DNA of 64,000 bases from Labyrinthula sp. Ha (lineage: Eukaryota; Sar; Bigyra; Labyrinthulida; Labyrinthulaceae). The position numbers and the translations under genes are program-made. Under the pieces are notes generated by a model. The model was not told where the DNA came from. It did not search any database and worked only from the letters and a program-made list of their open reading frames with translations. The stretch lies in assembly GCA_015227615.1 (NCBI GenBank), contig JAALGZ010000016.1:1-64000 (forward strand). The letters run 5' to 3'. Numbering within the stretch: the first letter of the stretch is position 1; every line of letters begins with the position of its first letter. Shown in pieces: positions 34,101-45,210 of the stretch.

Positions 34101-36449
34101 TAATGTGAAACTTAGAAGCAGAGGCGAATAAATTACCTCAGAAAACCAAAGAAAAAATGAGCTAATAAAAATTTCAAAAATATTGCATTTTTTTTAATGA
34201 AATCATAAACATTATTCGACAATGTACAAAACTTATAAAATTGGTTTATTGTATATTAAAATAGATATATTTCTATATGCTCAACATGAATAGTTTTAAA
34301 GTTAATCATATTATATTTTACGTATTCATTATTATTACAACTAATATTTATAAACATGGATTTATCTATATAACAACTAAGTACAAGTGAAGAATTCATG
34401 TAAATGGCAAGAATCTCCCGTTCAATACATTCGGTTATCTTTCTTGCATTTACCAGGGTAAAATAAAATTTGTTTCAAATATTTTCGTCGCTAAGAAACA
34501 TTCTTCTCCGCTAGATGAAACAAATAGCCTACGCGCAAAAAAAGCTGTTGAAATCTCCGTACTTCTTCTAATTTCAAACAGATTTAGAGCCTGGTTCTAA
34601 ACGGATATATTTAACTTTTGCATTCTTATTCATCAAGGATTTGGATACCAAAATAAGAAACGATATGACGAACTGAGCTTTAGAATACGGGTATATCTGG
34701 AAAAGCTTTCTATTTAGGAAAATACATTTGCTACTAGGTAAAATTATCCGTAAAAAGAAAGTTTCTTTAAACTTAGTATTTTATTCCCGGTAGAATAAAG
34801 CATGTTCAGTAGGAAAATTATGTTTTTAAAAACCAAAAAACTTGTTTTGAAAAAGTCAGACAATTATCCGTATTTCATGAGACTTAGAAGACCAAGAACT
34901 TTAAAACGCACCTCCTCAAGTGAAGGGTAGATAGCAACTAAGCTAGTATTTTCCATGTGGAAAATAAGATGGAGTAGCAAGGATTATGGGTAAATGATAT
35001 TCGCGGTTTTTATATTCTAATTTTTAATAAAATATAAGTGTATCCTATAAGGGATTAGTTATGTAATGGATATGTTTCTGGAATCGAGCTCCCCTCAGAA
35101 AGATATAAAAAATACTTCACTAGAAGAGTATTACAACTTTGACTGAGCAAATATCTTATTAATTTCTTGATAGAAATTCTCTGAGTTCTTTTTTTCAATT
35201 TTTCTTGGTTTCAAGTTTTCAGTGAATAAACTTCTCTTTTTTAAATTTATGCTTGAAGAAGTAAAATAAGAGATATTCAACAGATAAATTTGAGTATTCA
35301 AGTACTTATTGACTCAAACTTTTGCAAAGAAATTAATCTTACAATGAACGTTTGCCCCTATATTGGATATATTTTCACCAAGAATAGATAAGAATTTAAA
35401 GAAATCTTCAAATAGATTCCTTATGAAAACTGGCTAAGATCTTTTTTATGTCTTGCAAAATAAGAAAGATATTTGTTAAGTTTATTTAATACCCAATTTA
35501 TTTGCATAAAAATATTGATACTAAAATATATTTTTAAATTAAATTCTTTTAAGTTTTCTGATATTGCTTAGAATTAATTTATTCATCTAGAAAGAGCAGC
35601 CATTTTTGGGTTGGGTTTTTGCACCGCAGAATATGACACACCGTTTTTATTGGATAACTTAAATTCACAGTATAAAAGTTTCCAAAAATTAACATTGAAA
35701 ACCAGAAAAATTTAAAATTCAACCATAGAATCACGAAAAGTTGATAAAAAATATAACCATGGAATGAACCCATATATGATATCGACAGATAAGACAGGTG
35801 AGTAAGAACATAGCAAACAACAGTGATAAATATTTTAAGCCCTTAAGGAACATATTATAAGAACAATTTTATAAATCGAACTTGGAAATAAAATAAAATT
35901 CAGAGGTTCAGAGTATCAAACACAAAAGAATTCACATAATCCTGAAGGGGTGTATGAAAAGGAACAAATGTACATTCGTATCAGATACAACATTTGAGCT
36001 TCTTGTCTTGACATAACATTCCACTGTGAAAAGAAATTTTTTGAAAATTAAATCAAAACAAAATTGATGCAACATATAAGAACCAATCAAACAAAAACAA
36101 AACATGGAGCTACAACCTTAGATGCTGAATTTACTTAAACTTTTTGCAAGTTACTTAAAAAAAGAAAGCTGCCATACAATGGAAACGTTATGGTGTTTTC
36201 TCCGCCAACATTGTTTTTATTAGAAGGTTGGTATGATTATATATTGCTGGTATCTTGGTGATTTATCTGAGTATATAGGGGAAGTCTAAATGGCTGATGT
36301 TTGTCAGTATGTAGGACCATGATCATAGCTTTGTTGGGATCGAAATTTGATGACATGACTGAATATTAAAGCAAGAATCATACATTTACATTAAACTTAT
36401 GTTCAATATACTCCTGTGATCTTTCTTTATCTAGTTTACATCTTTTTTT
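28126..36449. other. Gene desert of about 8.3 kb
   Basis: Very AT-rich, with only short open frames. Simple (AT)n tracts lie at about 29147-29160 and 33914-33935, and a perfect 11-bp hairpin at 29345-29371. The longest frame (32981-33364, minus) starts with GTG and has no recognisable motif. Some of this is probably decayed repeats that I cannot classify. Confidence 0.6.
29345..29371. repeat. Perfect 11-bp inverted repeat (hairpin)
   Basis: AATGAAATGGT, a 5-base spacer TTGAG, then ACCATTTCATT. The arms are exact complements. It stands alone in the desert region; it could be a remnant of a small non-autonomous element or chance. Confidence 0.7.
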
Positions 36450-37480
36450 TCAAGGTGCCTTCGAGTTTGTTGACGATTACTGTGATAAAGATTTGTCAAT
36501 TTTCGAAAACATTCCATCTAGATTGTTCTTCGGAGGATCCCGAACTCACCTTGCATGTTTCCACCTTTTTTCACCATTTCTTAACTTAGTTTACTTCCAT
36601 GTACAATTTCCTGTATATTGAAAGTAGTTGCTTCTACTTTGCAGATTTCTTAGCCGAGAACTTTGCTACGTTTAAAGATGGAACCTTTAACTTGAATCCC
36701 AACCTCCCCGTGATTTGGATTTCTATACACTCCGACCCTTTTGCAACTGGTATATATTTATTATACCCATGAAAATCCCAGGTAGGAAGCAGATTAAACT
36801 GGAAGATATAGTTTCCATTCTTGGTGTAGCAAGCATTTGCATAGCTCCCACAAGAAAAGCTCCGGCTCAGCTAGATGGAACATGAACGATTTGAATACAA
36901 AACCCAGTCTAAGAGCCATGATTGAGAATTTAATACAAAAACGTTTCGACTAATTTTTTCTACAATAATAAAGTCTAAGCTTGTCTATTCCAAGGTCGTG
37001 TCCTGTACAAACATTTTTTCTGATTTCTCAATTCTTAGATTTCCTATTTTTATTGTTACTTTAGCATCTTCCTGGTCATATTTTTCATATATGGTAAGGT
37101 TTTATGATTGTATCATTCAACTGTCTGATAGCGATATTCTAGAAGTTGAACACGAGATTGAAAATTAGGAGTCTAGTTTAATACCCCCTCGTCCAGTATT
37201 GTAGAGAACAACTATATTTCTTAACCCAATTCAAGAAAAAGTGTCCAAATTCTGGTAGAATGGACAGAGCGCAAAATTTTCTATATTTTTATTAAAGTTT
37301 TAAGTGCATTCTCCTGATGTTCCTGCTTGTGATCATGTACCAGAGATTAAAGATGAGTTTCAAGAGCTGTGTGAGATTCAAAACAGTAAAAACGAGCCTT
37401 TTGTGGCTTGGAATTAAACTGTGGAAGATCTTCAGCTGAAAAATCCTTTGAAGGTGAAACTAATGTGGTTGAATAACTTT
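36450..37480 (+). pseudogene. Decayed coding traces, function unknown
   Basis: Plus-strand phrases with coding character: near 36455-36620 (FEFVDDYCDKDLSIFENIPS), near 36650-36770 (DGTFNLNPNLPVIWISIHSD), near 36770-36890 (RKQIKLEDIVSILGVASICI) and near 37315-37420 (VHSPDVPACDHVPEIKDEFQ). They lie in different frames with stops between. No domain recognised. May be one ruined gene, or a gene with introns. Confidence 0.3.
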
Positions 37481-37559
37481 AATTTATGTCACATGAACAG
37501 CTCGTAAATCTATAGTAGCTTTGGTTATTCTGCACTTCCATCACTCATAACTACAGAAT

Positions 37560-38595
37560 GATGAGTTAACTCAAGACCCTTGAAATTGAGAACAACTTCA
37601 ATAAAATCTCTACTTCAATAAAAGTACAGCTGAAATTAACAGTTTGTGAAGAACAATCAGTACCAACTGGAAACTGGTCAAGAAACTGGTAGTGTAAAAT
37701 ATCATTTGTTGTATCTATATAAAGGCAATCCCGGTAGATGTTTCTTAATTACATTCAGACATGGTTTCGAAAAATTAAATCTTATACTGTAGATTTACCT
37801 GTTGCTGTGCTATTAAAACATATTTTTATATGCCCCTTCTCTACAGAAACAGTTTATTCCACATCTACCCAAGCTACGCAGCTTGCTATCTTTAGATTGC
37901 TTTCCTTCCTCTGCAGCTCTTCTGATTGCTCTTCTAATAAGCTATATCTAAATTGAAATATCCATAAACCTTTTGTTAATTTCTGAAATGGTAATAGGTG
38001 AAGTCTGAGTCGATGAAAGTACTTAATAAATTTAAATTCATCATCAGCCCAGTCATATTGTTATTTTCTTAGCTGCAGCTTAAATTCAACCTCAGGTCTT
38101 TCACATAGGGTGATGTAAACCTGGACATTATACTAAAGAAGTTTAGAATAAAACTTATTATTAACATCAAAGGAAATTTTAGAACCATCAATAGGTGGAA
38201 ATTTACATCGTTTTAATATTTTTGCTGTTGCAGCTAACTTTATTGAACTCACAGCGAGTGTACAGTAGTAGGAATCTCTCTTTCCTTCTTCAGCAAACAA
38301 AGTGCCTCTAAAAAAGTTTGAAAACATTTCAAGCACCTGAGTGGAGGTAATACCTGCATTCTTGTATCATTCATTTGATTTGGTTGCGCGTGGTTTGTTC
38401 TTATGGCTTCTTGAGGTGGTTTCACGTCATCCTTCACAATCTAGTTTTTATACATGTTCTTCATGTTGCCAAAGTATTAGTTTAAGTTTTTGCCTTAATT
38501 TGCGTATTCAACGAAGCGAATTAAGTGGAGTATCATACTCTGGACTACAAGAACCAAATCCCAAATTGTTTAAGGGCGGACACATGCAAAATTAG
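37560..38595 (-). pseudogene. Decayed or intron-split gene of unknown function
   Basis: Minus-strand coding-like phrases in order: near 38580-38510 (CPPLNNLGFGSCSPEYDTPL), 38336-38140 (SSIKLAATAKILKRCKFPPI, DGSKISFDVNNKF), 38125-38060 (VQVYITLCERPEVEFKLQLR), 38030-37850 (DEFKFIKYFHRLRLHLLPFQ; LLEEQSEELQRKESNLKIAS), 37700-37570 (VGTDCSSQTVNFSCTFIEVE). Mostly one frame with isolated stops. No family recognised. It overlaps no convincing plus-strand gene. Confidence 0.4.
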
Positions 38596-38599
38596 TTTA

Positions 38600-39229
38600 T
38601 ATGAATAGTAAGTGTGTTATCAAAAGGACTAGATAATTTCGGAAAAAATGAATTAACTAGAATGTCTCCTTTATGTTTGGTCAAATGGTTTGGTTGGTCC
38701 TTAGGCTGTCGTAGCGATCTCTACGGAACCGGTAAAATATGATTTCTCTTTGTTTATAGAAGTTGCCAAAATTTCTCTTCAGTGGATTAGATTAGATTTT
38801 AAGGGAGTTCCATGGGAGTGGCAATTGAGTCCGAGAACCTAACCCTGCACGAGCCTGCGGCCTTGCCCATACTCTCTACAGCAAAACTATTATTTTAATT
38901 ACGCTATTTCCATTAACGAGTGTTCTTGAGCACCAGGATCCCTCTAGTTCCATTAACGTCTTGAATCTTGTGCTTGGTTTCCCAAAATTCCAATCCAAAA
39001 ACAAAGAAAAAAACAATCACGACTGTAAAAGACCAGAAGGTGTCAGTTCGAGTGATCCAGCGGTCCAGGTGTAAGGTAATATGTATCCAGATGGTTCAAG
39101 ACATTCAACTAGTTGATGCGCAGCGGGTTTTGTCCAAGGTTTACGGTTCCAGCTACACATTCCTCTCTCGACGTGTTCTTAACTGCATCCAAGTTATAGA
39201 AGGCCGATTGTGAATACCACTGGGTATTT
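38600..39229. other. No clear gene
   Basis: Short open stretches on both strands; an 81-codon plus-strand frame at 38968-39213 shows no motif and faces possible LINE sequence on the minus strand. Confidence 0.4.
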
Positions 39230-40081
39230 CTACATTATCTATTGATCTTTTAGCTGTTCGGTTCTATCTGTCAGATACTTATTATTGAAATTTTGACGCT
39301 GTTTGGCTAAAGTTACGCGATTCGACGACTTTAAGGCTTCCAGTTCGTTTTACTACATCCAGGTTTCCTGGTCAGGAGGCACTGGTTTGTCATTTTATTT
39401 CACACGTTCTGTGATCGTGCTTTGTTGAAGTATTTGTTCCAGAGGCATTCTTTCACTAATATATTGTGGCGATCTAGGTTCTAGAACGGTTGTTTTACGT
39501 GCTGTGTCCAGTTGAGCATCCATAGTTTCCTGTTCGCTGAAGGTTTGGGTTCTTTGTTCTGGAAATTCATGAACTTAATCCATACTTGTTCCTGGTATCT
39601 TTCCATGTTCTCTTGACCTGAGCATTCCAATCACCTCCAATAACTATTAATCTTCTCTTGCTCACTCTTTTCGTTACCTTTTCTTGCAATGTTTCTGGCA
39701 ATTTTCCACATTCCCTTATCATTAGTCTGCTGTGAGCTACGTGTACGTTTCCTAAAAAAGTTTTTCGTTGTTACTTGACCTGATCTTGACAGCTAGGATC
39801 CTGCCGCTCACTCTGTAGGTGTCAGTTACATCCGGGAGGAGTTCCTGACACACAAAGATCGCTACGCCAGTGGAATTGAAGTCATATTGTGAAACAAACC
39901 ATCTTCCTTTTCCGTTCGGACTGGCGTTCTCATTCGCTTTCTCAAGTTTTTCAACACCTTTCTGTCCAATTTCTTGAAGTAAGATCGGTAAGGACGGAAG
40001 TTCGTAAGTGAGTTTTACTATTGTAGGGAATTTGTATTGATCAAGACCGCCGACGTTGAGAGAGAGTAGGTGGACTCTCAC
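39230..40081 (-). mobile_element. Relic of an APE-type non-LTR retrotransposon (LINE), endonuclease part
   Basis: The minus frame from 40081 opens VHLLSLNVGGLDQYKFPTIV and continues with LPILLQEIG, STGVAIFV and GRILAVKI: the start of an exonuclease-endonuclease-phosphatase fold as used by LINE ORF2 proteins. After a stop near 39752 the match resumes in another frame with NVHVAHSRLM and, near 39621-39650, VIGGDWNAQV, the GDxN motif of APE-type endonucleases. Below about 39560 only coding-like scraps remain, and no reverse transcriptase is seen, so the copy is incomplete and decayed. Confidence 0.7.
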
Positions 40082-40259
40082 TCTTCGTCGGCTCGTGAAG
40101 TCTAGGAACCCCTGGAGGCGCTAAGTCGACGTAAGCTCAGTCTCAGAAACAACTTCTGTCATTTCTTCTTTACCCAAAATTTTCTCTTCAGTGAGTGACT
40201 CTGACTAATTTGGACAGTTTCGCATTCTTTCTTGCGAATCCTAATTTCCTGCTTTTGTA

Positions 40260-40489
40260 CGTTAAATACATCTTCCAAAAAGAAAGTTGTTGAAGCTCAG
40301 AGTGAATAAAGTAAAGCTTGTTTTCATAATCAGTGGTAATTTCCTCCAGTCTCCGTTTTTATCAAGGGAAGGTGACAAGATAATAGCAACTTGTTGAAGA
40401 GTCATACCAAGTACAAACTTGTCGAAGCACCAGTTTAGACGAGGCAGGTGGGGCATTGAAAAGAATGATAGTTGATGTTGATAACACAA
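40260..40489 (-). pseudogene. Fragment resembling the N-terminus of UPF0183 (PHAF1/C16orf70) proteins
   Basis: The minus frame from 40489 contains FDKFVLGMTLQQVAIIL, which resembles the opening LGMPLxQAVAIL of UPF0183/PHAF1 proteins. About 25 codons later, in another frame, ENKLYFIHSELQQLSFWKMY resembles the following family segment (G-I-K-L-x-F...Q-x-L...Y). Nothing further of the family is seen. The fragment overlaps the first codons of the M16 gene in antisense, so it is probably a ruin. The family call rests on recollection of the family pattern and is tentative. Confidence 0.3.
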
Positions 40490-43400
40490 TTAATAAAACA
40501 AAAGCGAAGATTGATGAAAAATTGTATCGCATGGTTACCCTGGACAATGGACTTCAAGCTATGCTTATCTCTACAGTGAATGAAACCGAAACCTTTGGGC
40601 CGGATCTGGCTTCTCGCTTAGACGACAGACACATAAGTGCACGACACTCTAATATGTTCACTCTCAATCCAAGCGCAGCTGCAGATTTCTTCGTAAAAAA
40701 CTCTTTTGCTTTGGATATGGATGATGTTGTTGATCCAGATGTGACTGAGGAGGAGCATATAAGTCATCTACCAATTCCACGCAAGATCACTCGAGCAAGA
40801 ACAAACAAGCATTTGAGCAATCTTTCTGCAAATTTTTCTCATCTTTCTGCTTCTCTGAATGGACCGTCACAACGAGGATTTCATAGGAAAACTGTGTCGA
40901 TTCGGGGTAGCGCTAGATACTCCTCAAGGCTTCATAACATGAATGGATTAAAACGCCTATCTTTACTCTCAGGACTTCGTTCTATTAGTTTTCAACCTGA
41001 AGATTTACAAAGTGCTTTGCAAAGATCTGCCACGCAGCTTTCCAATGCAAAACCAATGCCGATAATAGAGGCAACAGAGGCTATGGTTCAAAACACTAAT
41101 CAAGTTGCTGTTAAAATGGCGTATGTTAGTCTTTGTGTTGGTGTGGGCTCTTATGCCGAACCGTCTGAATTTAATGGATTAGCTCATTTTCTTGAACATA
41201 TGTTATTTATGGGAAGTAAAGAATATCCAGAGGAGAATAGTTTTGACAAATTAGTTTCCAAAGTTGGGGGAAGTAGTAATGCGTATACAGATTCCGAAAG
41301 AACTGTTTACTATTTCTCTTGCCCTCAAAACTACTTAGCTGATGTTTTGGACAGGTTTGCGCATTTTTTCATCGACGCTCTGTTGCTTCCAGAGCGTGGA
41401 AGTAGAGAGATCTCTACGATTGAAGAAGAGTTCAAGATGAGGAAGAATCTTGACAATGTTAGGCTGATAGAATTATGGAGGTATACCTCTAGAGAAGAAT
41501 CCCCTTACTCGCGTTTTACTTGTGGAAACCAAAAAACTTTGAATACTAGCTTGCTTGATTACGAGGATGGTGTTCCAATTATTTATAAAGAATTAAGAAA
41601 GTTCTATGAAAAGTACTATGTTGGAGAAAACATGCGATTGGTAATTCAATGCGATGAGCATCTTGATGGGATCCAACAGTTAGTAGACAAATTCTTTCAA
41701 AAGGTAAGAACTGTTCCATCAGAAGAAAAGCCTGGGCGAGTTGACTTAGACTTCTCTCACACGGGTGTTGCTTGGCGAATTGGCAATCCAAAATTAGCAC
41801 GAACTGTCCAAGAAGCGCATTCTGGCGAAATTTGGGAAGAAATTGTAAGATCAGACGTTCGCAAAATTAATGATGGCATTCTTGAGCCTGGGGAGGATGG
41901 AGCCTCCTTGGGATCTATATTCCGAATACTTCCGCTCCAGGATGTGAATGATATTAATTTAACTTGGCAGATAAGGCCGCAGTCACAGGTACGAAGAGAA
42001 AATTTTGGGGATAAACCTACTTCTTCGTTGGAGTACATCTCTATCCTTCTTGGATACGATTGTAGGAACTCACTATCATATGAGCTGAAACGTAAAGGTT
42101 ATATAAAGGAGCTTTTTGTCACGTCTCATAATATGGAAGGGAATGAGGACAACACCATGTTCACACTCTTCATTCTTCAAATCACCCTGACACACTTAGG
42201 AGTAGCCCACTGGGTAACGGTTGTTGCTTTGGTATTTCAATATATTGGCATGCTTGTTCGCTCAGGTCCGCAAAAGTGGTTCTCTGATGAAATTGCTGAA
42301 TCATTGAAACTTGATTTTCAATATCAAGAAAACTCTAATCCTTTAGAAAGGGTGCAAATTCTTTCCACCCAGATGCTGCCTCAATGGGGTTATACCAGTG
42401 AGCAATATCTTGATTGTGGGCGTAGAAACGGATTAACATGGGACCCTGAGGACATTAGAAAACTTCTACAACAGCTCAATCCCTACCTTGTCAGGATAGA
42501 TTTGATGTGTTGCGATTTTCAGAACATGAAAAGAAAATCAGAAACCTCCAGTACTTCAGCTAGTATAGGGAAGGCTAATTCTCGCAGATTTAAATTTCGT
42601 AGAAAAAAAACAAAAGTTGCTACACAGGAGGCTAACTATTTTGACCGAGAGAGTTGGACTCTAGAGGAAGTGAATTCTTGCGAAGATTTTCATGTACTTT
42701 ATGATTTTCCAGAGGGCGAAATTAAGGTTGAGCCCATTACGGAGGTGCAGTATATGGTTGATAGAATTCCTCCTAATATCGCAAAATTATGGCAGAACTG
42801 CTATTACTTCCGAACTTATATCACGTGGAGAGACATGAACATGCAGTTTATAGAAAGAAAGTCTAAAGCCTATGGTAAGAACATTCGTGACTTACAGCAA
42901 CTTGAGAACAAAAGAGGTAGAGGGCTTAGTTATAGATCTTTAAAAGTGATGCCAGGCTCTGATTTTGGTTCGGTTACTGAAACACTTCTTTCCTTTAGTT
43001 TTCCTCCCCCGAATAAGTATTTAGCACGCAATACCAGGGTAAAGGAGCATATTTGTACAACGGTTGACGCTCCTCTATTGAGTTTGATAGGGGCAAAATT
43101 GTTGCTTTCCGACTTTAAAATTGCAATTCCACAAGGGGTTCCTCTTGTTGATTCTATGAAATCAGAATATGACAAAGCTGATCGGAGCTTTGTGGATGCC
43201 GAAATTGTGCTAATTAGCGAGAGCCAGAAACGAATTTTGCTAAAATATTCAAAGAGTAAGGGAATACAGCGTTGGTTCAGTTATTCAGACAAGTTTATAT
43301 CCACTCTCTTAGTTAAGAAAAAGGAAGTAAATATTCCAGATGTAGTATTTGGTTGTAGTGTGGACAACGAACAGTGCTTGGAAATGCTATTCCATACAAC

Positions 43401-45210
43401 AAGCAAGCTGCAGACTGCTCCTTCAAAAGCACATTCCGAGAAAGCTGATTTTCAAAGATCAGAAAAAAGCTTTCTTAAGAGTTCTTCCGTCAGGTATCCA
43501 AGAGCACACTATTCCCTAGGCAATGATGAAACTCCTTCATCTGGGACTATAGCTGCGCACAAAGAGCTATGCACTGATTTTCCTGGGCTACCCTCTGGCA
43601 GAAAACATCCACTTGATGTACCAGTTCAGGTGTTGGGCTCCAATACACTCATATCCGCCTGGCATTTGCAGGACAAGGAGTATAAAATGCCCCGAGGCTC
43701 AATTTATCTTAAAATAAGCAGTGCTGTAGCATCGGAGTCGGTAGGCTTGGCTGCAGCAAATGATCTTTTCTGCTATCTGATTGGAGAATCATTGAGAGAG
43801 GCAATTTATATGGCCGAATTTGCTGGAATTGTCCTTAATATACTTCCCCATGAGCATGGTCATGCCATCCAAATTAATGGCCTTGCAAACCATATCCCAG
43901 ATTTGTTAAACGACGTGCTTTCGTTCTACATGAAGTTTGCATTAATGGGAATTGCTGTATATGGTAGAGCTGAAAAAAATAATAATCAGGGCCGTAATTT
44001 CAAGAAAACTTTGAGAAGGAAACAAACTAGAATTCAAGCTAAGATAGCCACGGATGTTTTGGCAAGTTTTCATAAGATCTTACCCCTCCCGCTTTATGAT
44101 GCTCAAGTAGAAGCCCTTCAATCTTTATATGAAACCGAGGGCGCCTTTGTAGATAACTCGGTGCCATTCAGCTATGCCTTATACAAACTCTTAGTTGAGG
44201 GGACTTTTTCTGCAGAGGAAAAATCAGAAGAACTAAGGACTCTTGATCCTACTCAGCTTATAAAGTATGCCGCAAGTTTCTTGCAAAGTTCCAGGGTTGA
44301 GATGTTTATAACGGGAAATTTCTCTGTGCTGGATAGTGAACAGATTCTTCGAGGCGTTAATGCGCAATTTGATAAATTAGGAGAGACACATTTGAGCCAA
44401 GCGTTTGATTTTCATGCTCTTAAAAGGCCAACTCTACGTAAAATTCCTCGCTCAAAGACGGTTTCAAATAATAATAGATGGCATGCCCTAACTGGTCAGC
44501 TTTGTGTACTCGAGGCTGTTCACTTCCCTAACCATTCATTAGATCTCTATTTCCATATTGGTCCTTGCACAAGTAGATCAGTGGTGTTGGCTGACATATT
44601 GGAACAACTTATAGCAGAGCCGCTCTTCCGGAAATTACGAACAATTCAGCAACTAACGTATTCCGTTAAATGCTCCTCTGTAAAACTTCAGAATGAACAT
44701 GGGTTTCATATCGAGCTGAATTCCGGAAAATATGATGTACCTAGACTTGCAGAAATGATAGACGAGTTCTTATTAGAGTTTAGAGACATTCTAGACTGTA
44801 TGCCACTTGAGGATCTTTTTTCTCATATTTCATCAATTGCTCGCAAAAAAATTGAGCAGAAGCAAAGCCATTCTAAAAAGGTTGACTTTTATTGGAAAAT
44901 TCTATCAGAGGCAGCGTTTGATCCTTCACAGAGCTTCAAATTTAACCGTCTAGAAGAGGACGTACAATTTATGCAAAACTACGTTACCAAAGATCTGCTC
45001 CTTGCCTCGTATGATGAATGGCTATATCCTTTAAGTCAAAAGAGAAGAAAACTTTCACTTGTGGTTTTTGGGCATGGCCAAGGAGAGAGATCCATAGGAG
45101 ATCTTAAAGATCAAGACTTTATAACCATTATACACAGCTCTAATGAAAAAGACGACGTTAGGAAACATGAGCTTCGCAAGATTCCTCGTTGGCCCTGCGC
45201 AATAATGTAG
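40465..45210 (+). CDS. Nardilysin/insulysin-like M16 metallopeptidase, unusually long
   Basis: About 1581 codons from the first ATG (the open frame extends slightly upstream, to 40387, without an ATG). The N-terminus YRMVTLDNGLQAMLIS is the usual M16A opening. The zinc site is present: HFLEH (about residues 241-245) and, downstream, SREISTIEEEF, whose glutamates (about 315 and 322) match those of insulysin. CVGVGSYAEP, NGLAHFLEHMLFMGS and NAYTDSERTVYYF are strikingly nardilysin-like. The C-terminal KLRTIQQLTYSV (about 1388-1399) matches the substrate-binding R...Y segment of these enzymes. Family members are 950-1150 residues and cleave peptides inside a closed chamber. The extra length comes from a Ser/Arg-rich insert at about 35-205, where nardilysins have an acidic insert, plus inserts at about 690-720 and 970-1060. 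No introns and no clear signal peptide. Confidence 0.93.
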   Translation: MIVDVDNTINKTKAKIDEKLYRMVTLDNGLQAMLISTVNETETFGPDLASRLDDRHISARHSNMFTLNPSAAADFFVKNSFALDMDDVVDPDVTEEEHISHLPIPRKITRARTNKHLSNLSANFSHLSASLNGPSQRGFHRKTVSIRGSARYSSRLHNMNGLKRLSLLSGLRSISFQPEDLQSALQRSATQLSNAKPMPIIEATEAMVQNTNQVAVKMAYVSLCVGVGSYAEPSEFNGLAHFLEHMLFMGSKEYPEENSFDKLVSKVGGSSNAYTDSERTVYYFSCPQNYLADVLDRFAHFFIDALLLPERGSREISTIEEEFKMRKNLDNVRLIELWRYTSREESPYSRFTCGNQKTLNTSLLDYEDGVPIIYKELRKFYEKYYVGENMRLVIQCDEHLDGIQQLVDKFFQKVRTVPSEEKPGRVDLDFSHTGVAWRIGNPKLARTVQEAHSGEIWEEIVRSDVRKINDGILEPGEDGASLGSIFRILPLQDVNDINLTWQIRPQSQVRRENFGDKPTSSLEYISILLGYDCRNSLSYELKRKGYIKELFVTSHNMEGNEDNTMFTLFILQITLTHLGVAHWVTVVALVFQYIGMLVRSGPQKWFSDEIAESLKLDFQYQENSNPLERVQILSTQMLPQWGYTSEQYLDCGRRNGLTWDPEDIRKLLQQLNPYLVRIDLMCCDFQNMKRKSETSSTSASIGKANSRRFKFRRKKTKVATQEANYFDRESWTLEEVNSCEDFHVLYDFPEGEIKVEPITEVQYMVDRIPPNIAKLWQNCYYFRTYITWRDMNMQFIERKSKAYGKNIRDLQQLENKRGRGLSYRSLKVMPGSDFGSVTETLLSFSFPPPNKYLARNTRVKEHICTTVDAPLLSLIGAKLLLSDFKIAIPQGVPLVDSMKSEYDKADRSFVDAEIVLISESQKRILLKYSKSKGIQRWFSYSDKFISTLLVKKKEVNIPDVVFGCSVDNEQCLEMLFHTTSKLQTAPSKAHSEKADFQRSEKSFLKSSSVRYPRAHYSLGNDETPSSGTIAAHKELCTDFPGLPSGRKHPLDVPVQVLGSNTLISAWHLQDKEYKMPRGSIYLKISSAVASESVGLAAANDLFCYLIGESLREAIYMAEFAGIVLNILPHEHGHAIQINGLANHIPDLLNDVLSFYMKFALMGIAVYGRAEKNNNQGRNFKKTLRRKQTRIQAKIATDVLASFHKILPLPLYDAQVEALQSLYETEGAFVDNSVPFSYALYKLLVEGTFSAEEKSEELRTLDPTQLIKYAASFLQSSRVEMFITGNFSVLDSEQILRGVNAQFDKLGETHLSQAFDFHALKRPTLRKIPRSKTVSNNNRWHALTGQLCVLEAVHFPNHSLDLYFHIGPCTSRSVVLADILEQLIAEPLFRKLRTIQQLTYSVKCSSVKLQNEHGFHIELNSGKYDVPRLAEMIDEFLLEFRDILDCMPLEDLFSHISSIARKKIEQKQSHSKKVDFYWKILSEAAFDPSQSFKFNRLEEDVQFMQNYVTKDLLLASYDEWLYPLSQKRRKLSLVVFGHGQGERSIGDLKDQDFITIIHSSNEKDDVRKHELRKIPRWPCAIM

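Noticed and set aside
42930-43175. Minus-strand frame inside the M16 gene (and similar frames at 41579-42038)
   Set aside because: Shadows of the conserved plus-strand M16 frame.
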